In this document: positions 11,900 to 22,219 of the stretch, in pieces | How the letters are laid out: each line of letters starts with the position of its first letter | Position numbering within the stretch: position 1 is the stretch's first letter | Assembly: GCA_015499995.1 (NCBI GenBank) | Contig: JADNRV010000174.1 | Span: forward strand, 43,981 to 107,980 | Direction of reading: 5' to 3' | DNA length: 64,000 nucleotides | Source of the DNA: Flammula alnicola | Taxonomy: Eukaryota > Basidiomycota > Agaricomycetes > Agaricales > Strophariaceae | Translations under genes and position numbers: made by a program | The notes under the pieces: generated by a model | Databases searched by the model: none | Seen by the model: the letters and a program-made list of their open reading frames with translations, nothing else | Told to the model about the DNA's origin: nothing

Positions 11900-14702
11900 C
11901 CACGACGAAGACGAGCCCACAGTCGAAGTTCAGGATGATGCAAGTTGCTGCTGCTGTTGAAAGTCGTTCTTGTCAGGAGAGGATTGCGACGTTGTATGAG
12001 GAGCTGCGGCTGGATCTATAGCGGCTTGTGGCAGCGGTTGGGTGGTGGATGATGACGTGGAAGGTGTGAATGATGCGCGTTCAATCGATGGTGGCACCCC
12101 TCAACCCCCCCAATATTGCCAGCACGGCAGCTCCATCGACACCAGTTGAACCCCGATTCCCATCTAAGTAGTAGCAGAGTAGTAGCCGCAGAGGTAGATG
12201 ACCTGGCAGGCGCAGGGCCCTGCGCAGGCGGCGCCGCAGAGCTCGACGCAGGCTGAGAAGTGGACGGGAGAGGAGAAGAAGTCGGGCTCGTCGTTGATTT
12301 CGATGAAGAAGCAGCGGTAGCTGGGTCAGTAGCAGGTGTCGATGAACTGAGAGGAACAACTGTAGAGACTGAAGACGTTGAGGTTGATAAGGAATGAACG
12401 ATGGAAGAGCTAAAGGAGGACGCAGCAGCTGCCAGCGGCCTTTACGTGTTATTGAGGAATCCGGTGGCGACGAGCCTGGAGATAGAGACGATGAATTAGA
12501 ATCGACAAAAATGAAGTTTAAGATGTAAATAAGGACGAGAAAAAGAGAAATCCGTGAAGATTCAAAGAACGATGGTAGCATTTGAACGGCGGGGGGGAAG
12601 GTGCAAAAGACGAAAGAACGTACCCTCAGTAGTCATCGTCCGACACAGCCATGTTGCTCGAGAGGTCTTCAAATTTAGCTCTGATGAGAAAGGGTCTGCA
12701 TAAGCACGATGGGTAATGACAATGAAGAGAGAGAAAGGCATTAAGAACGATATCAAGAAAGATAAATAAAAGCCACAAAGCGCAAATAAAGAACGAACCT
12801 TGGCTACTCGAACTCTCTCTTATCCCAATACACTCCTCAGTGGCACCTTTGCTCGACTCAGCAGTAGAATGCTTAACGTGAACTGGCTTGAAGAGGGGTT
12901 GAGGGAGGTGGTAACCCCCAATTGCGGACTCGTTGAATTCGGGGGTGGCACTGGAGGCAGAGAAAGCGCTCTGTCATTGATAGAGGAGGGTAAAGGTGTC
13001 CAGTAAAAGACCTGCAGATGTCGAACTTTGCTGCTTCACAGGTGATCTAGGCATGATGGGACTCTGCACCGGCGATTTCTGGATAGCAGCCGAAATGATA
13101 ATAGCATACGATTCCTCCACCTTCATAGATGGATATTCCGGGGGAGGGGTAACTGGAATAGGTCGAGGCGGAGATGGGAGGCGGCATAGGCGGGAACGAG
13201 AATCACGACCGTTTCGCAGAACGCGTAAGCTGCGTGGAGAGGACCTTTTGGGAGTAGGGGCCGAAATCGGAGACTGTGAAGGAGAAGGTATAACAGCCCT
13301 CCTGAGATACCTCAGGCGTCGGAGGCTCGATGTGCAGGGAAGGAGAATCAGCTGCCGACACTTCCTATACGACTTTAACCGCCTCCTGATTCCCTGATTC
13401 CGCTTTCTCGACCTGTGCAGCGTCAGCTGGGCCCAAAGCCGGGGTAGCGATAGCTTGATTATCTGGACCGCTACCATCCTTCGCACCCCATCCAGACCCA
13501 CCAAAGTCCCATCCACAATACCAGCAGTAGTGTTAGCTGGGCAGGTAGAAGGTTGTGGTGATATCGATTGTGGTGTTAACGACAACGATGACGTGGTTGA
13601 CGTGAAGGCTGGGTTAAGTGGGGCCTTGGTGTTAACGGCTACGGCGTGGAGGGTCTAGTGGAACGACAGGAGAGCTTGGTGACGTTGTCGAGGTTCATAA
13701 AAATATGAAGAAGTGTTGTTGTTACTGTAAGGAATCTAGCGATGAGACGATGAACCAGAATCAACAAAATGAATGCTGATGTAAAAAATGAGAAAAAGAC
13801 GAATGTTTTAATAAATTTTAAGATCAAAAAAACTAACGGTAGGCAAATCGAATGAAGAAAGATAAAGAAAAGAGGGAAAAGAAAAAACATACCCTCAGGC
13901 CTCAGCCGTTGTCACCGAAAAGCTCATATTGCTTGAAGAAGTCTTCGAATTCACAGCTGATGAAAAGAACAACCGTCAGCATGATGCATGGCTAGGAGAA
14001 GAGACAACGCAGACGAAAAGGAAGGAAACAACGAACCTTGCGCATTACTCTGCCATACCAAACATACTCCCAAACGGCAGCTTCGCTCGATCCACTAATG
14101 GAATGCCCAACATAATCTGACGCCATCACGGACTTGATTCTGGTGTGCGGGCGGCGTCACTTGGGGTACTCAATCGTCGAAAGACGAGGGTAAAGAAGGC
14201 ACGCGCTTATTCCTAGCATCTATCGACATGGATGCGGTGTCGAAACCTGCTGCCGGTGGGGACACGCGAACTTGAAGAGACACGGGTGATTCTGATTTGA
14301 AGGAAAGGAGGTGGACGGGTGGCGACTCGCGAGAATCCTGAGGACGAGTTGGACTACTACGCGGCGACGCCGAGTTGGATTTCGGCCCTGCCCATGTCCC
14401 CCGCTTGGTTTCTCAGTTTCAAAAACGAAGGCTCTCCAGAAAAGCTAGACAATAAAAGATGATGATAAGTCAAAGAAGTGAAAAACACTCACTTGGAGCG
14501 TGCCTTTGGCCTCCTCATCGTGGCAATACTCGCACCGACCGATTCTGCTTGTGTATGGAAGCATTCTTTCCTCTTTCTAGATCCGAACCCGCCCATAACC
14601 TGGTCTTTCCGAAACGAGTATACACAATAACGTGAAATACACACAATAGCACAATAAATATGATGTCGCGTATTGGAGGTCTGTGGGCGCTGTGTGTGAT
14701 TA
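11400..14702 (+). repeat. inverted segmental duplication, arm 1 outer part
   Basis: This segment matches, in inverted orientation, about 36965-39450. Together with 22220-23955 (matching 35283-36964) it forms one arm of a roughly 5-kb inverted duplication. Example match: the stretch from 14480 to 14700, with the MGGFGSRKRK exon and the AATATGATGTCGC upstream block, recurs inverted at 36980-37190. Confidence 0.8.
11900..14596 (-). pseudogene. Pro/Ser-rich repeat-family gene, copy A (degenerate)
   Basis: First of three copies of a gene-like unit of unknown function. The first exon starts at 14596 (MGGFGSRKRKECFHTQ..MRRPKARS) with a good donor. The next exon reads FSGEPSFLKLRNQAGDMGRA but then meets two stops. 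Later recognisable exons are an SSEFEDFLKQYEHFG-like one, Ser/Thr/Pro-rich stretches (SSSLSPGSSPPDSSIT) and a Pro-rich segment with TPPPEYPSMKVEESYAIIIS. Homologous sequence recurs on the minus strand at 24.4-28.1 kb and, inverted, at 37.1-39.45 kb. Frames shift between homologous copies, so this one is called a pseudogene, although unusual splicing could rescue parts. The product would be disordered and low-complexity. It sits head to head with the Hsp70-like gene, now separated by a 7.5-kb transposon. Confidence 0.5.
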
Positions 14703-15330
14703 CAGCGACTTGCGGTACTTAGGGCGCGTCACGATTTTTTCCAAACGCGGCGATTTTTGATGGTTTTTGGTTTGTTTTGAGTATTCGTAGAATAGCGTCA
14801 CCAGTTCTTATTATTTTTGAATAACAACCAGACCAGTGAATTCGCAGTGAAAATTGGCATCGATAGGTATAAGAAATATCAAGAAACAGTTGAATTTGAG
14901 TGATAGATTGAGGAACATGGATTTCACAGGATGTGGCACAATGCTCATGAAATAAAGTGTGTAATGGTCATTCAAAATGCACAAATTTATCTCCAGTTGG
15001 CTTGGATATATGCTCTGTGCTAAATTATATATGAAAAATGAAGAGGAGGGGGCATAGCGCGGTGAAGTTGTAAGTGCTTCCTCGGGCCTCCCGGGACCAC
15101 AAACACAGTGTCGAAATCTCCCCATAGAATTACTCTCCACCCATTTTTTACAGCGTATATTTATTCTTTTATGCTATTAGAGGCTTCAACGCTTTTTTCG
15201 AGGCTTCTCAGCAGCATCTGAATGCATTGTAGCACGAAAGTTTGCTGCCACATCAGCGGAAGGTTGACCTTGGGCATCAGGAAAACGTCCAATTTGTCTT
15301 TGGCGTCTTTGTCTTTGTCACCTGGATCTT
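14703..15330 (+). repeat. left long terminal inverted repeat arm
   Basis: The best preserved stretch, 14722-14960, matches inverted sequence at 20967-21041 and 18440-18624. Further in, 15255-15320 (rich in GTCTTTG words) matches inverted 18130-18190 more loosely. The arm is one uninterrupted piece here, so it serves as the empty-site reference for the insertions in the right arm. Confidence 0.75.
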
Positions 15331-15991
15331 CAATGTCTTTGCTTAAATTTTTGGTCTTCGGTATGTCTTTGGTCAGTCTCTGTCTTCAGTATCCCGTCTT
15401 TGTCTTTGGAAAATATGTCTTGATGTCTTTACTAAATTTCAACTGTCTTCAGAGTAAGAATTTCTTTGGCATCTTTGAGTTATTGAATGTCGACCTGGGA
15501 CACCGAGCAAATCTAAAATCATGTAGCCTATTAAGTACACTAAGAATAGGCTACAACTAAACTTTTTATTCATTCAGTAACACGAATTTCAGGGTAGAAC
15601 TAACTGCGAGCAGGTGGCAAGCATCAGACAGGTAACCTGGCTTGAAGACTACAATAAAATATTATGCACACAACAAGTGACACTACAGTGACCATCTGGA
15701 ATGTTATCGTTGAGTTTGGGTGGGTTTGGGACGTGGTAGCGGATCCAAAATTCAACGTGCCGAGCATTCACCAACAGCGTATGCTGTTCATGGGTGACTG
15801 AAGGCCGCGTCCTCTGCAGGGTGTTCACAAAAGTCGAAGACGAGGCCGCAGTGGAGAACCCATTGAACGTTGAGCATGGAAATGAGTCTTTCAAGACTCT
15901 TTGCATTTTCACGACAAGTCAGTTCAAACTCCGATGCCCGTGACTCTGTTGATCGTGGTTGAACTTCAACTTGAACCCGTTGATCTTCACT

Positions 15992-16735
15992 AGGACCCCT
16001 GATAATCCTGAGGGAACTCAGATACAAAATCAGCGATTTTGGGCGGAAAATGGGTGGACACAATTTTTGCGTTTGGGGCGGATTTTTTGGTGGACTTTGT
16101 ACCCGACTCAAAATTTCGCCCAGTTTTAGGTGGACTATGTATCCGAGTTCAAAAAAATCTCCCAAAATTTCTAAAAATCCTAAAAAAAATTCCTCAGCCC
16201 TGTAAGCATACACAAAAGCTCTCTGCAGGCTTTAGCCATGGTATGTATCATAAAAAGCTACTATATATCTCCATCATTACCCTCATTTCCCTTCTTTCCA
16301 CTGGCAGGGCAACACAGCTAATGCATCGTGGAGAGATTCATGTAAAGCAAACAAATTCCCAATTCCACGCAGAAAGAATTTATTATAGCTACAGAAGTAT
16401 GGCATTGTTGGGCACTGTATCAAAAAAGTCGTCAGAGGTCCCAGGTGGCCCAACTAACGGTTAAGCATTGTTCTGGTTGGTGTTGGTCCAATGTTGCACT
16501 GAGACCGATCAGGGCAGGCCACTGGCCCATCATGGGCCACGGTCGACAATAGGTGGACGGTATCCAGGTTGGGTTGACGTTCAAGGTTTATAGGTGGACT
16601 TTGGATCTATGTTTGAGGCTAGCAATGTTGACCATAGGTGGACGCTATCAGTAACAGTATCCGGGTTCCGCGGCCTCTGGCCGCGGTTTTGAGGTGGATC
16701 CGTATCTGAGTTTCCCCAGGATTATCAGGGGTCCT
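15992..16735. mobile_element. 744-bp hAT-like MITE nested in the large transposon
   Basis: Both ends carry the inverted repeat AGGACCCCTGATAATCCTG (right copy GGATTATCAGGGGTCCT), extending into an ACTCAGATAC box on each side. Both flanks read TCTTCACT (15984-15991 and 16736-16743), an exact 8-bp target-site duplication. The interior has repeats of TAGGTGGAC and no coding potential. The 8-bp duplication fits hAT elements. Confidence 0.88.
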
Positions 16736-18129
16736 TCTTCACTTCCCTTGACCACCACCTGTATCGCTCTCCGGTTTGCATCTCGATTCCTGGTCAGACG
16801 TTGACACCCGAGGCTGCCTTACTTGTCGGCGTGTCACTGGTGAGCGCTCGGTGAGCCGTCGCACACTCCTACTTGATCCTATCCCACCTCACCGCTCTGA
16901 TTGTCGTCTCATATAGTGCGGGCCAACACGATTGCATCAGTCCAGGTCTGAGATGAGCTTTCACGCTGTCTAATGCTCTCCCTGCAGCGCCGTATTCCCC
17001 AATTCCTAGAGATCGTCACACATCCCCAGAGGTATGCATGTTTTCAGCCCACGCTGCAAAACCGCTGCTAAGTTCACCAGCTATCGACATTTTGAGGCTC
17101 TGGTAAGTCATTCACTTCTATTCACCGTATCCAGCTTACGGCAACGATAGGTATATCGTGTCCTAACGACCCCTTCTATCTGTGCGCTCCGAGAACAAAA
17201 CAGCGACCCCAACTAGCCAGATGCAGGACGAGACAGGCTAACCCTGATGATGACGAAGGGAGGTACAAATGGGTAAATCACACAACTCTTTTTCGTCACC
17301 GCTGACCTCGTCTTGCAGGAGATCCAACCTCTCTGGACAAAGACAGATGCCGTGGGCATGCGCCATGATAAGACTGAATGAGTATGTACCCCGAACCCAT
17401 CCCTGTCCCTCTCCACAATGTTTAACACTCAATTTTAGATTTTCCGCAGCCTCGACTTGTGAAGGATGTGACCCACGAAGACAATACACGTAGTACGTAC
17501 CCGCAAACCTGTCTGCAAAATACTCAACACCTGATTACAGATCATCACTGGCCTCGGCGGGCGAAGTGTTTCTTCAGTCTTGTAGGCCGTCTGCTGTCAT
17601 GACCGCTATCAATCTTCCAGGTGTGTGGCCAATGATTGTGGTTGTAAGGACCGATTATAACAATCGAAATAGCACGCTGTCGACTACCAGAATCATTGCA
17701 AATGAATATCCGTCGCTGGCGTCCCGCGTTCAAAGGCTATGTATGCCAGATGTGTTTGGAGTCTCCATCGGCACAGTGTGGTGCCACCGTAAGGTAAGCG
17801 ATGAGGCTATTCCTTTTTTAAATGATTATGCCCGGGCTTTCTCTACAGTAGCCTGTAGCATTGTAATATTACTTTCTACTTAGTACTACTGCATAATAGA
17901 AGTCATTCTGCTCTAGCATTGTTCGAAAAGTGAAAATAAGCTTATTTTAATTTGCCTGAGATGGCTGCTTCACCAGAGCAAAGATGCCAAAGACGTGCTT
18001 TACAGAGACACCTATACATCCCTGAAAGATGAAAGTTGTCTTTGAAAGATGGGCTGCCATCTTTCGGAGACTGTACCTTGATATCCAAAGACGCTCGTCT
18101 TTGACATCTTTGGCGTCTCTACGTCTTTG
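16736..18129 (+). other. interior cargo of the large transposon
   Basis: Several short plus-strand open segments are separated by intron-like gaps (for example segments ending at 17339 and 17512 bounded by gtatgtac..tttag and gtagtacg..acag). One chain reads CAMIRLNE, then FSAASTCEGCDPRRQYT, then SSLASAGEVFLQSC and MTAINLPGVWPMIVV. No known domain was recognised. It may be captured host sequence or a decayed transposase gene. Confidence 0.3.
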
Positions 18130-18624
18130 CAAAGATGCCAGAGACGCCCAAAGACGAACCGGACATTTTCCTGATGGGTTGACCTCAATCTCTGCAATCC
18201 GAGATCTCTTTCTCTCCATTATATTGGCACTGTTCAGCACCTACCTATGGTGGAAATACAATAGCCCAATTTTTGTTGAAAATGGGCGAGATTTGGTGAA
18301 GCTATGATGTAGGTGTATTTCCACATCACAGCTGCTTTCTACCTCATAACCCACTACCCTTCCTTTTACAAAAATTTGGCACCATCAGATATATATATCT
18401 ACTGAAAGCATTATGAGCATAAAATTGGGAGAGTTGACTAAGAAATAGATGTGTAACTTCATGAACATTGTGCCACATCATCAGAACACCTGTGAAATCT
18501 ATGTTCCTCAAACTATCACTCAAATTCAACTTTTTCTTGACATTCCTTATACCTATCGATGCCAATTTTCAATGTGAATTCACTGGTCTGATTGTTATTC
18601 AAAAATAATAAGAACTGGTGACGC

Positions 18625-20966
18625 CATCAGGAAAATCCAGTTTTGTTAATCCCCAAAAATTATCCTGGACTAGGGACGAATAGAGACAAAAAGAGAGAAA
18701 TAACCGGAAAAACACCTCTAAGAGGATTTAGTTGGATTGGGGCATTCTAGACAGGTCCCCTCGGTTATTGACAGAAATTCTGACTTTTTTCGTAGAATAA
18801 CTTTGATCAACTGGAAGGTCATGACTTATCAGCTAGATTTTCTGAGTAATATCAAATGACTTCGGGCTGTCTTCGTGCAATTTCTGCTGGTATTATTCAC
18901 GGTTTTTCGGGTGAATAGGGAAATCGAATAGATAACATTCAGAGATACAGATTTATATACTTATTCTACATACATGCACTAATCAAATAGCTCGATAGGC
19001 AACATTAACTAGAAGAATACATTACAGATTCACTGCATAGGAAACACAACTGACAAGTAATCTATGGTATGGACATCGCGTAATGAATCAGACCAACCAT
19101 GGTTTACCCGGGAAGGGCAGAACAGGTGATGAAATAAACAAGAGTGCTGCCAGGTTGTGAATTGGGAGAAGTATCGTTCGAAAAAGGTGATGAAGCTACA
19201 GACATGCGGACAAGGAAGCGGCATCATCACCAGCAGAGAATAACATATTCAACTTACCCACGACAGCCCATGAAGACAATACCGATCCAAAAGCAACCAC
19301 GAGAGATAGGCACGCGAAAGCAAGGTGCAAACAAAGGTTTAGTACGTCACGCCAGGAAGCTAGTTGTTGGAAATCGTCGTGTCTGAGCAATAGTGATAGA
19401 GTCGATGATGTGCGTATCAAATGATGAGGCGCGGCTCGATCCCAGTGGCCAGAATACTGTCGAGGAGGTAATGAGGTCAATTCTTTCATTCACAGAATAA
19501 TGCGGGCTTACATGTTCCAATCCGCAGAGGGAGACGACAGAAGAGTTTGCATGTGGTAATGGAACATCGCGCATGAGGGACGGTTAAAATATGATGTGGA
19601 TGTGATGATGCGGTATGTAATACTCACTAGGGAACATCCATGGTGCATTATAAATGACGAGGTAGCTCGCGATTCACGTCCAAGCTCACTAGCCTGAGCT
19701 CGGTTAGTTAGCTTACAGATGGATGACTTCAAAGTTCAAAGCCTACTCACAGATGGACAGCGGCCTCAACTATTTCAAGTCGAGGTCCTCGTACTCGTCT
19801 GTTGGATGGACACTTCGTGGCCGTAGGTATTGCAAACTCCAGGAATGGGAGTGGAGGGAGAACAACGAGGCGTTGCAGTCTTGCAGATGTGGTGGGAAGG
19901 AAGATGAACCACATTCCGCATTTGGATCGATTCTTCGTTGAATGTTGCGCCAAGTTTGGCATTCGGAGTTTGAATGGACTTATGTGAATGAATTTGAACT
20001 TTGAACGTTTGAACGTTTGAACTTCCACCTTAAGTTCTACCTCGTTGACATTCCTCTGACCAGGGTCACCACCATCTGCACCGCTGCTCTCGACATAAGC
20101 AAATACCACTATTCACGCCTACCGCCATCCTTTTTTTCAACCAATGCCAATGCCGAGCATGAAGCCCCATGACGATCATCTGCGACTGCATGCATAGCTG
20201 AGAAGGATCCGGAAGCAGGTGAGGAGCATAGCGTGTACCCAACAGCTAAGTTGTATATCGTTCCTTATGTTTGAATTTACTTCTCTCTTCCCCACAGGTA
20301 TCAATGCTGGACGATATTTCAACTTTCAAGGCTCACCACACTACCAGCAGAACATGGGACCGAGAGCGGCGGCGAGAGTGCGACCGGCCGCTACCACCAC
20401 TGTCAGTAGGTCTGGCAAGTCAGTGAGAGCCGTTGAGTGTGTGGGGCATTCTGTTCTGTTTGTGTCCGCTTTCGCATGCGCTGGAATGGCAGTAGGGACG
20501 CGGCTGGGGAGCCTCTGTCGTCGTGTACATATCCAGCGCTCTCGTTCCCTGTACAGTGGGATGGTCTGGCTATAACCTATTTCTCCTCTGCAGATGCAGT
20601 TATTTAGTGAACCAAATGTCGTAGATACTAATTAATCGAACTTCTTCCTAATCTCGCACTTAAGGATTTGAGATAAGATGCTATTTGAATGGCCATTTAC
20701 ATATTCTTATTCATTACTTCGAATTTTCATGAATTACAAACTAGCCTCAATAATCAGCTCGAAAGCTTTTCGAAAGAGTTAGAGGCCGCAATAATTCTTG
20801 TTATTTACTGAGGATTAGTGGTTCACGAAAATAACTGCAGGTAATTCTCGAAATTACCGACCACTACTCGCATTAGTCTGAATTACCCGAAAAGAGTCAG
20901 ATTTTGCTTTCGCTCTACGAAATCTCACTAATTTCCTGGGATTAGCAAAACTGGTTTTTCCTGATG
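18625..20966. mobile_element. 2.3-kb nested transposon with CATCAGG termini
   Basis: Inverted ends read CATCAGGAAAAxCCAGTTTTG on both sides for about 30 bp. The intact left TIR arm of the host transposon (RC of 14785-14815) reads GTGACGCTATTC. Here it reads GTGACGC, then the element, then GCTATTC. The target duplication is therefore just GC (18623-18624 and 20967-20968). Small open frames inside (19.0-20.6 kb) match nothing I know and no transposase was recognised. Two-base duplications other than TA are uncommon, and CACTA/CMC-type elements are one possibility. Confidence 0.8.
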
Positions 20967-21043
20967 GCTATTCTACGAATACTCAAAACGAACCAAAAAC
21001 CATCAAAAATCGCCGCATTTGGAAAAAATCGTGACGCGCCCTA

Positions 21044-22200
21044 CACCACCAACCCTGCCTGAGTTCCGTATGACCTCTGGCAAATATGTTTCCGAGAGAG
21101 AATGTAGAAATGTCCAATAGATATTAGTGTGATATTTAAATGAGATTTTGGCCAACGACATCAGCGTGACAGCGTGATGAGATTCAATTGAGGTGCCGCG
21201 CTGATATCAACCTGACCTCGACGGCAAATATCCGTCTGATCTATTTCACGACGTCTTTAGACTCTAAATGTCAACATCTCCAGCTAGTTCAACATCCTCT
21301 GGGGTCTATGGAATCTCTGCCTGGACATCCTCTCTGTGCGGAGTTCGAATCGACTTGTGTCCATCATCACCATCGTCTCCATCCCTCCTCTGTCCTTCGT
21401 TGTCGTATTTCCTCTGCCGCCTCCACCACACCCCCTCGTTTATTTACTTTCTCTGTTGAGATGCCCTGCTATTCTGCGTAATAGCGCCACAGAACTTGAA
21501 CAGTTCATGTACTGTGTCCTGTGGCGGGGACATCTTTCGCGGCCTGTCGCGTTGCGTATTTCTAGGACGCCTGTGTCCATTTATCATGTTGCTTGTGCCA
21601 TTGTCTTTCTGTCATTTCTTTTATCTCTTCCTTGCGTTCCTAACTTGCTCTTCTCTTTAGGTTCCGGCATGGATTCGGATGGACATCAGATTAACTTGGA
21701 GTTTCGGCTGTGGGCTCTGTTAGATTTCGGTATGCTCTCTCACCCTTCACATTCTCTGCATTCGCTAATGCCTTTATATTCATCATGTTTAGCACCTTTG
21801 TACTAGCAAACCCGTAGTATACATACTCCTGTAGTATTCCTTCGTCAAATGAATACATTTTTCTGTTCATTCTAAACTTTGTGATATTCGGAAATTTTTA
21901 AGAAGAATCATCTCGTAATGTGAACTGAAAAGAGCCCTGCAAGATACCAATGATAAATGTCGTCATGACCTTGGTTTGATCTCTCATTCACGTTACAAGG
22001 GAATATCATGAAATTGGATTGAGGATGTCGTGTTGACATCCAGCGGAATATCCCCCGGATATAGCAATCAGGAAATGATTTAAAATTCCCAGATGACTAC
22101 ATCCTCACGAGCTCCTGTGGGGCTCATTTTGACTCCGGACTCACATCATCTTAATCAGCTCGACCTGATATCACACGGACATCAGGCAGGTTTGGTGGTG
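21044..22200. mobile_element. 1.16-kb nested transposon with CACCACC termini
   Basis: Ends are inverted repeats CACCACCAAxCCTGCCTGA, continuing imperfectly to about 40 bp. It sits between CGCGCCCTA and TAAGTACCGC. The other TIR arm of the host transposon has these joined as one TA (14720-14721), which proves a TA target duplication. The interior has short Ser/His-rich open frames of no clear meaning. Either a Tc1/mariner-type (TA) or a CMC-type element is possible. Confidence 0.82.
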
Positions 22201-22219
22201 TAAGTACCGCAAGTCGCTG

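Larger units (their letters stand above)
14703..22219. mobile_element. 7.5-kb TIR transposon with nested insertions
   Basis: Terminal inverted repeats start CAGCGACTTGCGGTACTTAG and continue for hundreds of bases on the left (14703 to about 15330). The matching right arm is broken into three blocks by later insertions: about 18130-18624, 20967-21043 and 22201-22219. TA dinucleotides flank both ends (14701-14702; 22220-22221), as in Tc1/mariner and pogo/Fot1 elements. The second arm of the segmental duplication (36965-36979) lacks the element. No transposase domain was recognised, so it may be non-autonomous. Removing the two right-arm insertions leaves about 4.0 kb. Family assignment is inference from TA and TIR form only. 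Confidence 0.78.
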
